A stretch of DNA of 9,991 nucleotides from Candidatus Woesearchaeota archaeon. GTDB lineage: Archaea > Nanobdellota > Nanobdellia > Woesearchaeales > UBA12501. The DNA is taken from positions 1 to 9,991 of the forward strand of contig JAPLZS010000043.1 in assembly GCA_026394915.1 (NCBI GenBank). The letters are read 5' to 3'. The position numbers and the translations under genes were made by a program. Of this stretch, positions 1 to 5,505 are shown piece after piece. Each line of letters starts with the position of its first letter. Within the stretch, counting starts at the first letter, position 1. The notes below the pieces were generated by a model, which was given only the letters and a program-made list of their open reading frames with translations, was not told the origin of the DNA and did no database searches.

Positions 1-627
1 GGCGAGAAGGAGAAGACCCTCATAGAGATACAGAACATAAAGAAGATCCTAAGGGAGCTTTATGACAGGAGATAGAAGAAGATAATCAATGTCGCGATAA
101 ACAAAACAAAAACAAAAAGCAGCATAATAAACACATCAACGCTCCTTAGCGAGGAAAAAAGCTTCTTTGACGCATTATGCCTCATATTGGAGAGATACAG
201 GATTGACATACTCAATAATGTCCTTGATTCAAGGATGCCTTCAGTGCAGGGCCTGCAGCATATCATTGTACACTCTGCGGCCAATGATGCAGTCACAAAT
301 GATGGCCATGCCTGGCAGAATGGCGCTTCAGATGCTTTAACTGCCTCTTCTGAAGCCAGCAATAATGGCAGTAACAGCCAGTATATGGCTGAAAATACAG
401 CAGAAAAAGGACAAGCTTTAAATATTAGTTCCGAAGAGCAGGAAATAGGCGCAGAGAGGCGCAGGAACCTTAATGTGAGGTTTTTACAGCCTTTGCCCAG
501 GTTTGCGGGCCCTGGAATGGAGATATACGGGCCTTTTGAGGAACAAGATACAGCATGCATACCTGAAGAGATTGCAAATGTGCTGATCAACAAGGGAAGG
601 GCAGAGATTCTCTACAAAGAAGAATAA
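1..627 (+). CDS. gins51: GINS replisome subunit (Gins51-like), 5'-partial, with an in-frame TAG at 73-75
   Basis: GINS is part of the archaeal CMG helicase at the replication fork. Frame 1 is open from the left edge except for one TAG at 73-75. Before the stop it ends in ILRELYDRR and after it continues KKIINVAI, which together resemble the conserved helix 'LYxRRexKIxxxA' of the GINS A domain; Glu, Lys or Arg is expected at the stop. A helical part follows to about base 230, then a low-complexity linker of about 75 residues rich in Asn, Ser, Ala and Glu. A C-terminal B domain (about 475-615) contains VRFLQPLPRFAGPG, YGPFEE and the IPEEIANVLINKGRAEI helix. The A-then-B order is the Gins51 type. 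Downstream of the TAG the first plausible start is TTG at 187, which would lose half of the A domain. The rpl44e gene follows 73 bases later, a familiar archaeal neighbourhood. Family assignment is firm; whether the stop is read through, a mutation or an error is open. Confidence 0.8.
73..75 (+). other. In-frame amber codon inside the GINS gene
   Basis: TAG lies between AGA and AAG codons in the frame that encodes GINS family sequence on both sides. A single GAG-to-TAG or AAG-to-TAG change would explain it. TAG is otherwise rare as a terminator here: of the complete genes only the toxin at 5188-5505 ends in TAG. Confidence 0.85.
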
Positions 628-700
628 ATCCGCTAAAATAAGGATAAAATCAGATAATGCTCAAAAATAATGACAAGAACAATGCAATAAAGGCATAAAA

Positions 701-1009
701 ATGAAGATCCCAAAAACAATGAACAGGTATTGCCCATTCTGCAAGAAGCACACTGTCCATACAGTGAGCCAGGCAAAGAAAAAGGGAAGGTCAGCCCTGA
801 CTTATGGAGCAAAGCAGAGAGCAAGGAAAAGAGGGAGGGCAAGAGGATATGGCGGGATGGGAAGATACTCCAAGCCGGCAATCTCTGCATGGAAGATGAC
901 AGGAAAGAAAGTGAGCAAGAAGACTGACCTGAGATATTCCTGCAAGGAATGCAAGAAGACCCACATGCAAAAGAGCGGCATAAGGGCAAAGAAAGTGGAA
1001 TTCAAGTAA
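701..1009 (+). CDS. rpl44e: Large ribosomal subunit protein eL42 (L44e)
   Basis: A 102-residue, very basic protein of the 50S subunit that in this family lies near the tRNA E site. The family's four zinc ligands are visible as C11-P-F-C14 near the N terminus and C81-K-E-C84 near the C terminus. Between them is the Arg/Gly/Lys-rich stretch (about residues 25-75, with RARKRGRARGYGGMGRYSKP) that contacts rRNA. The start MKIPKTMNRYCPFC matches the usual L44e beginning. Length is close to the family norm (about 92-105). It is the first of a cluster with S27e, aIF2-alpha and Nop10, a conserved archaeal gene order. No strong Shine-Dalgarno sequence is seen before the ATG. Confidence 0.96.
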   Translation: MKIPKTMNRYCPFCKKHTVHTVSQAKKKGRSALTYGAKQRARKRGRARGYGGMGRYSKPAISAWKMTGKKVSKKTDLRYSCKECKKTHMQKSGIRAKKVEFK

Positions 1010-1052
1010 AACTATGATAACAACAAAAAAAGTATAATGATGATAAGAGATC

Positions 1053-1067
1053 ATAATATTTATAATA
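1053..1067 (+). promoter_or_regulatory. Possible promoter for rps27e
   Basis: An AT-rich TATA-like run (AATATTTATAA) sits in the 100-base gap between rpl44e and rps27e, about 45-55 bases before the ATG at 1110. A leader of about 20-30 bases with a GGGAG element (1099-1103) would result. The gap is wide for this cluster, so a separate promoter is plausible but unproven. Confidence 0.4.
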
Positions 1068-1109
1068 AGAAAACAAAAAAGAAGATAAGATCAAACAAGG
1101 GAGATAAAA

Positions 1110-1289
1110 ATGATCAGGGAATCAACATCAAAATTCGTCAAGATAAGATGCCCGAAATGCAAGAATGAGCAGATAATGTTCGGCAAGTCATCCACCACAG
1201 TAAGCTGCCTTGTCTGCAGCAAGACGCTTTCTGACCCTACAGGCGGAAAAGCAAGGATAAAGGCAAGGATACTTGAAGTCCTTGAATGA
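1110..1289 (+). CDS. rps27e: Small ribosomal subunit protein eS27 (S27e)
   Basis: A 59-residue zinc-ribbon protein of the 30S subunit. It begins MIRESTSKFVKIRCPKC and carries C14-P-K-C17 and C33-L-V-C36, the four-cysteine zinc site of the family. The hallmark segment NEQIMFGKSSTTVSC precedes the second pair, and LSDPTGGKARIKARILEVLE ends it. Length is typical for archaeal S27e (about 60-65). The ATG follows a GGGAG Shine-Dalgarno-like element by 6 bases. It sits between L44e and aIF2-alpha as in many archaea. Confidence 0.95.
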   Translation: MIRESTSKFVKIRCPKCKNEQIMFGKSSTTVSCLVCSKTLSDPTGGKARIKARILEVLE

Positions 1290-1336
1290 ATCAGGTCTTC
1301 TTTGTCGCATAATTCATCATGCTGATGTTATGATAG

Positions 1337-1369
1337 TAATCAACTAATCGGGATATTAATCAACTGATC
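1337..1369 (+). repeat. Direct repeat before aIF2-alpha, 20-base period
   Basis: TAATCAACTAATC (1337-1349) is repeated as TAATCAACTGATC (1357-1369), 12 of 13 bases identical, at a spacing of 20 bases (about two helical turns). It lies in the 108-base gap between rps27e and the aIF2-alpha gene. Two equal half-sites on one face of the helix would suit a regulator, but the function is inference. Confidence 0.6.
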
Positions 1370-1371
1370 AA

Positions 1372-1388
1372 CAGCCGGAAACCGGCTG
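1372..1388 (+). promoter_or_regulatory. Perfect hairpin just upstream of the aIF2-alpha start
   Basis: CAGCCGG, an AAA loop and CCGGCTG form a 7-base-pair perfect stem ending 9 bases before the ATG at 1398. GC-rich in an AT-rich spacer, it would sit where a ribosome binds if present in the mRNA. Confidence 0.6.
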
Positions 1389-1397
1389 ATTCCAAAA

Positions 1398-2171
1398 ATG
1401 CTGTACAAGAAAGAAGGATTTCCCGAGGAGAGCGAAGTTGTGCTTTGCACAGTCCTCAATGTATTCCATAATACTGTTTTCACTGTTCTCGATGAATATG
1501 ACAGGAAAGGAGTCATCCACATATCAGAGATCTCTCCAGGAAGGATAAGGAACATAAGGGACTTTGTCGTCGAGGGAAAGAAAGTATTGTGCAAGGTCCT
1601 CAGGCTGGACACAGAAAGAGGCCATATCGACCTTTCCCTCAGGAGGGTCACAGAGAGCCAGAAAAGGGACAAGAACGCCCAGCTCAAGATGGAGCAGAAG
1701 GCAGAGAAGATACTTGAGCTCGCATGCAAGGACGCAAAAATAGACATCAAGCAGACATATTACAAGATAAAGGGCATTGTTTTCTCGAAATATTCCACGT
1801 TATATTCATGTTTTGAGGATATCGTTGCAGGAAATTTCTCTGTCTCAGAACTGAAGATAGGGCCTGACTTTGAGAGATCACTTGATGCCCTCATAAAATC
1901 CAAGATAATACCCCCTCAGGTTGAGATAAGGGGCTCATTGAAGATGGAAAGCTATGAGCCTGACGGCATAGAATTGATCAGGGAAGCCCTCAAGAGGGGA
2001 AAGGCAGATGACATCTCAATCGTATACCTCGGAGCAGGAAAATTCAATGTAGTTGTGAAAGCAGAGGATTTCAAGACTGCTGAGAGCAGGCTGAAGAGAT
2101 CGATGGATGCAATAACCGATTACATGGAATCGCATAAGAGCAAGGCAGAATTCGCAAGAGATGAAGCATGA
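1398..2171 (+). CDS. eif2a: Translation initiation factor aIF2, alpha subunit
   Basis: The alpha subunit of the heterotrimer that carries Met-tRNAi to the small ribosomal subunit. It has 257 residues, slightly shorter than the usual 260-275. Domain 1 is an S1/OB fold (about residues 8-85) with GVIHISEIS and GHIDLSLRRV, both diagnostic. A helical domain 2 follows (about 88-170), then an alpha/beta domain 3 (about 175-257) beginning near VEIRGSLKMESYEPDGIELI and including ISIVYLGAGKFNVVVKAEDFKTAE. S46 in HISEISPGRIRNIR lies at the position equivalent to the regulated serine of eukaryotic eIF2-alpha; nothing here shows it is phosphorylated. The ATG start gives the canonical MLYKKEGFPEE beginning. 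The nop10 gene begins 10 bases after its stop, so the two are probably co-transcribed. Confidence 0.96.
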   Translation: MLYKKEGFPEESEVVLCTVLNVFHNTVFTVLDEYDRKGVIHISEISPGRIRNIRDFVVEGKKVLCKVLRLDTERGHIDLSLRRVTESQKRDKNAQLKMEQKAEKILELACKDAKIDIKQTYYKIKGIVFSKYSTLYSCFEDIVAGNFSVSELKIGPDFERSLDALIKSKIIPPQVEIRGSLKMESYEPDGIELIREALKRGKADDISIVYLGAGKFNVVVKAEDFKTAESRLKRSMDAITDYMESHKSKAEFARDEA

Positions 2172-2181
2172 GGGCAGAAGC

Positions 2182-2331
2182 ATGAAGCACATAAACAGGT
2201 GCCAGGAATGCAGCGCATACACGATGCAGGAAGAGCACTGCGGCCAGAAGACACTGAACCCTAAGCCTCCGAAATATTCTCCAGAGGACAAGTACGCAGA
2301 CTACAGGAGAAAGGCAAAAGGGATTGACTGA
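2182..2331 (+). CDS. nop10: H/ACA ribonucleoprotein subunit Nop10
   Basis: A 49-residue protein of the archaeal H/ACA RNP that guides pseudouridylation of rRNA; it bridges the pseudouridine synthase Cbf5 and L7Ae. The N-terminal zinc ribbon shows C7-Q-E-C10 followed by YTMQ. The linker and C-terminal helix are clear: PKPPKYSPEDKYADYRRKAKG matches the family PPRFSPEDKYxxYR signature. The second zinc knuckle is reduced: where most archaeal proteins have C-P-x-C-G there is only H19-C20-G, two residues shorter, so H19 may replace the third cysteine or the zinc site may be weak. It starts 10 bases after the aIF2-alpha stop, the standard pairing in archaea. Confidence 0.93.
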   Translation: MKHINRCQECSAYTMQEEHCGQKTLNPKPPKYSPEDKYADYRRKAKGID

Positions 2332-2342
2332 CTGTAATCGGC

Positions 2343-2366
2343 TATCTTTCTCATTTCTGTCATTTC
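2343..2366 (+). terminator. Possible T-rich terminator after nop10
   Basis: A pyrimidine-rich stretch with three T runs (TCTTTCTC, ATTTCTG, ATTTCT) begins 12 bases after the nop10 stop. Archaeal RNA polymerase can terminate on T runs without a hairpin. The runs are short, so this is tentative. Confidence 0.35.
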
Positions 2367-2370
2367 TAAA

Positions 2371-2390
2371 AAGGCAATATTTAAATACTA
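2371..2390 (+). promoter_or_regulatory. Orphan TATA-box promoter in the nop10/channel spacer
   Basis: AAAAAGG followed by CAATATTTAAATA resembles a BRE plus TATA box, with the TATA at about 2379-2387. No reading frame of meaningful length starts near the predicted start site (about 2408). The 290-base spacer (2332-2621) otherwise holds a weak hairpin at 2504-2520 (arms CTGGC/GCCAG) and the channel promoter. The RNA could be a long leader for the channel gene, a small RNA, or nothing. Confidence 0.35.
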
Positions 2391-2548
2391 ATGCCCCCTA
2401 TACGAGATAAGCTTGATTCATAAGCCAGCGAGAATTAAACCATAAAAATCGTAAAAACAATGCGATTCTTATAATCCTTCCATGATAAATTAAAGTACAT
2501 TATCTGGCATAGATGGCCAGTTTATTCTAATAAAAGCCCAAACAACAA

Positions 2549-2557
2549 GCTTATAAA
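2549..2557 (+). promoter_or_regulatory. TATA box for the channel gene
   Basis: GCTTATAAA lies about 70 bases before the ATG at 2622, predicting transcription from about 2580 and a leader of about 40 bases. The leader holds a small inverted repeat (CCGGC at 2592-2596, GCCGG at 2604-2608). Confidence 0.5.
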
Positions 2558-2621
2558 CAAGCAAAAAATATTCAGCTAAAAAAGGGATGGACCGGCAGGA
2601 TCAGCCGGAAAAAAGTGTCAA

Positions 2622-3536
2622 ATGAAGAAGTTCATGCCGTTGGAAGAGATGTTCGACAGGATAAAGTCAGACAAGCTGAACACATGGTTCGACAGGCTGA
2701 CTTTCGGCAACATCTTCGTCGTATGGGCATGCATAATCACGATATTCGGATTTGTCTATCATTTTTTCTCAGGCAGCATATCCAACCTTTTCTACACAAG
2801 GACAGGAGAGCCTGTGACCCGGCTGCTTGACAGCATCTATTTCAGCTTCATAACAGCGACAACAACAGGCTTCGGCGACATAATCCCGTCTGGATTCTTC
2901 AAGGTGATTGCGATATTCGAGGTCATCTCAGGATTATTGCTCCTTGCATTCGTCACATCAAAGCTCGTATCCATAAAGCAGAATGTGATCCTCAATGAGA
3001 TATATGAGATATCGTTCAATGAGAGGATAAGCAGGATGAGGTCATCTCTGCTCGTCTTCAGGCAGAATATAAGCAGGCTGATGAGCAGGATAGACGAGGG
3101 TTCTGTCAAGAAAAGAGAGATAAGCGAGATCTATGTCTTTGTATCCTCTATGTATGACATCCTGAATCAGGTCATGGTCCTTACAAACAAGCCGAAGAAG
3201 AACGGCTTCACAAAGGTGATAGACCCTATCAATGCAGAGCTTCTGTTCAACAGCATGCTCCAGTCATTCGAGAAGCTTGAGGAGCTGCTTGGAGTGATGA
3301 ATGAGAAGAGGATTGACTGGAGAAGAGACATCACAATCGATCTGATAAAGAGCTGCATCTCGTTGAATGAAGAGCTGTTCAGGAAGCTTGATGCATCAGG
3401 CCTGCCTAAGAAGACAGCGTCAGACATGGCTGCCAAGAAAGACATAATCACAGACAGGATAAGGAAGGACATAAACCACATCATGATAAAATCCTATGCA
3501 GAGATACAGAAGACGCTCAAGGCGCTTGAGAAATGA
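2622..3536 (+). CDS. Two-helix potassium-channel-like protein with a helical cytoplasmic tail
   Basis: A 304-residue membrane protein of the two-pass (Ion_trans_2) potassium-channel type. After a charged N terminus, TM1 is about residues 29-49 (IFVVWACIITIFGFVYHFF), the pore helix about 68-80, the selectivity filter T81-T82-G83-F84-G85-D86 (a variant of TVGYGD), and TM2 about 93-117 (VIAIFEVISGLLLLAFVTSKLV). The remaining roughly 185 residues are hydrophilic and look mostly helical. They show no Rossmann GxGxxG nucleotide motif, so the usual RCK/TrkA-N gating domain seems absent. Four such subunits would be expected to form the pore. The start ATG has no clear Shine-Dalgarno sequence. Selective K+ conduction is inferred from the filter; gating is unknown. 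Confidence 0.85.
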   Translation: MKKFMPLEEMFDRIKSDKLNTWFDRLTFGNIFVVWACIITIFGFVYHFFSGSISNLFYTRTGEPVTRLLDSIYFSFITATTTGFGDIIPSGFFKVIAIFEVISGLLLLAFVTSKLVSIKQNVILNEIYEISFNERISRMRSSLLVFRQNISRLMSRIDEGSVKKREISEIYVFVSSMYDILNQVMVLTNKPKKNGFTKVIDPINAELLFNSMLQSFEKLEELLGVMNEKRIDWRRDITIDLIKSCISLNEELFRKLDASGLPKKTASDMAAKKDIITDRIRKDINHIMIKSYAEIQKTLKALEK

Positions 3537-3581
3537 TAAATAATTATTATGTACAATCAAGTGTCTCGGTTTTTCGATAGA

Positions 3582-3590
3582 TTTTTATAC
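3582..3590 (+). promoter_or_regulatory. TATA box for the small membrane protein at 3612
   Basis: TTTTTATAC is centred about 26 bases before ATG 3612, which predicts a leaderless transcript. This favours the ATG over the in-frame TTG at 3606. Confidence 0.55.
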
Positions 3591-3611
3591 ATAAAATGAT
3601 ATACTTTGAAT

Positions 3612-3956
3612 ATGAGTGAAATTGAAACCATAGATAAGGCCGTAAGACTTGAAACTATAGTTGTTATGGCTGATACTTATTCTAAAGCACTTAATCTTAT
3701 TCCAATTATTTGCAGCGGTTTAATCATCGCAGAAACAGGTTATTTTTTAGCCACAGGAGATCACATAATTCCAGGAGGTTCTGATAAAGAAGATGTAAAT
3801 CTCCTTTTTGAGGGAATGGCTTTATGTATTGCAGGTTATGGGTATATTATAAGTAAGATATTTAAAGAATTGAGTGTCAGAACAAAACATAATTTAGATA
3901 TGCTTAACCAGGAAATTGAACTTCACCGCCCCCTCTCCCCCAGTTACTTTCAATAA
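3612..3956 (+). CDS. Small two-helix membrane protein of unknown function
   Basis: I do not recognise this family. The protein has 114 residues with two hydrophobic helices: about 27-48 (LNLIPIICSGLIIAETGYFLA) and about 63-84 (LLFEGMALCIAGYGYIISKIF). The loop between them is short and acidic/Gly-rich (TGDHIIPGGSDKED), and the N- and C-terminal tails are charged, so a hairpin in the membrane is likely. Base use differs from its neighbours: codons end mostly in T or A (GAT, AAT, CTT, TTA, ATT) while the flanking genes favour AAG, AGG, ATC and CTC. The last residues are encoded by a sudden C-rich run at 3926-3941. These traits suggest recent acquisition. It sits alone with its own TATA box, and its stop overlaps the truD promoter. 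Confidence 0.65.
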   Translation: MSEIETIDKAVRLETIVVMADTYSKALNLIPIICSGLIIAETGYFLATGDHIIPGGSDKEDVNLLFEGMALCIAGYGYIISKIFKELSVRTKHNLDMLNQEIELHRPLSPSYFQ

Positions 3957-3963
3957 ATTTATA
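3956..3963 (+). promoter_or_regulatory. TATA box for truD
   Basis: AATTTATA is centred about 29 bases before ATG 3989, consistent with a leaderless or nearly leaderless mRNA. It overlaps the stop codon of the preceding gene. Confidence 0.55.
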
Positions 3964-3988
3964 ATTCCGGCGTTTCTTCGCTTCATAT

Positions 3989-5139
3989 ATGAAATTAAGG
4001 CAGATTCCAGAGGACTTCTATGTAGAGGAGATCAATGAGTTTGACATCCTTCCGCATGGCAATTACAAGCTCTATTACGTCGAAAAGAAGGGAATTGAGA
4101 CATTCAACCTACTCAAGTGCATATCGCAGGAGAACAGGATACCTGTCTCTGATTTCGGCATTGCAGGCCTCAAGGACAAATATGCTGATACAAAGCAGTA
4201 CATCACAATCCCCTCAAAGTACGAGATAAAACAGCAAGATGACCCAAAAAATCAGGAAAAAAGGAATTTCAATGCAACATTCATGGGCCATGTCAACAAG
4301 GCAATAAGGGTCGGAGACCTTATCGGCAATAAGTTCAGGGTTGTTGTGAGGGATATAGTGAAGGGCGAGATAGAAGGCGTTATGCAGAAAGCCCAATCAA
4401 TATCAACAATAGGGATGCCAAATTATTTTGATTCTCAGCGTTTCGGCAGCCTGACAGGCAGCGAGTTCATAGGAAAATGCGTCATAAAGAAAGATTATGA
4501 GCAGGCTGTAAAGATATTCCTCACAGAGCAGACAAAGTTTGAGAAGAGCCAGGTAAAGCTCGAGAAGAAGCTGATGCTCAAAAACTGGGGAAGATGGGAT
4601 GATTTCTCAAGTATAAGGATAAACACACGATCACTTTTTGTCGTCAAGAAAGAGTATGACGAGACAGGGAGCTGGATAAGGGCTTACCAGAAAGTGTCTC
4701 CTAACCTAAGGGAGATGCACATTGCAGCATACCAGAGCTATCTATGGAATGAGTGCATAAAGGAACTGCTTCGTCAGACAGTAGACCTGGGAAATCTTTA
4801 CGGCAAGAGGAATCCAAGCTGCCTGAGACATTCACCACAATAAGCGACGAGATAACTCTGTCTGACATGCGCTTCAGGGAAAGGAAGATAGTGGAGATGA
4901 TACTGACTAAAGAGGACCTCTATCTGGATGATTTCCAGATAAAGAAAGAGACAGGCAATTTCTTCAAGGCAAACAACAGGCCGGTCATAATAAGGCCTGC
5001 AAAGTTCAGCATTTCAGAGCCAGAAGTCGACGAGCTGAACAATAGGCCAGGCAAAGCAAGGTTCAAGATAACTCTTTCATTCGAGCTCCTGAAAGGAAGC
5101 TATGCCACGATTGTCACAAAGAGATTGTTCGGGCAGTGA
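3989..5139 (+). CDS. truD: tRNA pseudouridine(13) synthase TruD, split by a -1 frame change
   Basis: TruD converts uridine 13 of tRNA to pseudouridine. The first part (frame 2, 3989-4843) has the catalytic motif GIAGLKDKYADTKQ with the likely nucleophile D63, the NYFDSQRFG motif, and AAYQSYLWNECI. It then hits TAA at 4841. Family sequence resumes in frame 1 (open 4753-5139) with KLPETFTTIS, LDDFQIKKETGNFFK, NRPVIIRP, SEPEVDELN and FELLKGSYATIVTKRLFGQ, all typical of archaeal TruD C termini. Joined, the product is about 380 residues, normal for archaea. The shift must lie roughly between 4790 and 4815; one missing base would do it. An in-frame GGGAAAT heptamer (4789-4795) fits a -1 slippery site. 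Mutation, assembly error and programmed slippage all remain possible. The gene stands alone behind its own TATA box. Confidence 0.88.
4789..4795 (+). other. Slippery-type heptamer at the truD frame junction
   Basis: G GGA AAT, split as in the 0 frame, matches the X XXY YYZ pattern for -1 slippage. A slip here joins ...VDLGN to SLRQEESKLPETF in the -1 frame. Only a weak 4-base stem (4802-4805 with 4820-4823) is visible downstream, so a stimulatory structure is not evident. Confidence 0.4.
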
Positions 5140-5150
5140 AAATTGCAAAC

Positions 5151-5159
5151 GATATATTT
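5151..5159 (+). promoter_or_regulatory. TATA box for the toxin gene
   Basis: GATATATTT, preceded by GCAAAC as a possible BRE, is centred about 33 bases before ATG 5188. A very short leader or none is predicted. It lies in the 48-base gap after truD. Confidence 0.5.
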
Positions 5160-5187
5160 AAGAAGATAATCTCTTTCTGAGTGTAAT

Positions 5188-5505
5188 ATGGGATTCAGAG
5201 TATTCAGGACAAAGACATTTGAAAAAGAGTTTGATAAGCTGCCTAAGAAAGAGCAGGAAGAGATTGACAAACTTGAGAAAAAGCTTTCTGAGAATCCATA
5301 CTCAGGAAAACCCCTTGGTCTTGTCTTCTTCAGAGAGAAAAAACTGGATGGAAGAAGAATTTATTATCTTATTTATGATGATGTTGTAGTTATACTCATG
5401 GTTGCAATAAGTGATAAAAAGACGCAGCAAGCCACAATAGACGCCATAAAAGAGAAACTGGAAGAGTATCAGATAATTATAAAAGAAAATTTAGATAAGA
5501 CTTAG
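5188..5505 (+). CDS. RelE/ParE-superfamily toxin-like protein
   Basis: A 105-residue protein with the layout of RelE/ParE toxins, which as a superfamily either cut mRNA on the ribosome or poison gyrase. It starts MGFRVFRTKTFEKEFDKLPKKEQEEI, with a first strand and two helices (about 8-36). Then comes the beta-sheet core: NPYSGKPLG, REKKLDGRRIYYLIYDD and VVVILMVAISDKKTQQ, the usual 'K.L...R.yYli' strand pattern. A C-terminal helix with about 25 extra residues, mostly charged, follows. R56/R57 are candidate substrate-facing residues. Which activity applies cannot be read from the sequence. The gene is monocistronic behind a TATA box and meets an antitoxin-like gene tail to tail. It is the only complete gene here that ends in TAG. 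Confidence 0.8.
   Translation: MGFRVFRTKTFEKEFDKLPKKEQEEIDKLEKKLSENPYSGKPLGLVFFREKKLDGRRIYYLIYDDVVVILMVAISDKKTQQATIDAIKEKLEEYQIIIKENLDKT

Noticed and set aside
60..593. 177-residue open frame on the minus strand
   Set aside because: It is antisense to the GINS gene, its protein has no family pattern, and the + frame shows clear GINS homology.
1036..1042. ATGATGA as a box C of a C/D guide RNA (also at 8696-8702)
   Set aside because: No matching CTGA box D at a suitable distance and no closing stem.
633..1054. Three minus-strand open frames (633-989, 791-1054, 802-1005)
   Set aside because: They are shadows of rpl44e; the Cys/Leu/Ser-rich products reflect the complement of Lys/Arg codons.
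2400..2560. tRNA gene in the nop10/channel spacer
   Set aside because: No T-arm GGTTCRA motif and no acceptor stem could be found on either strand.
2615..2830. 71-residue frame on + starting with GTG
   Set aside because: Out of frame inside the channel gene, with no promoter or recognisable protein.
3167..3484. 105-residue minus-strand frame
   Set aside because: Antisense to the channel tail; low-complexity Ser/Phe/Leu product typical of a shadow.
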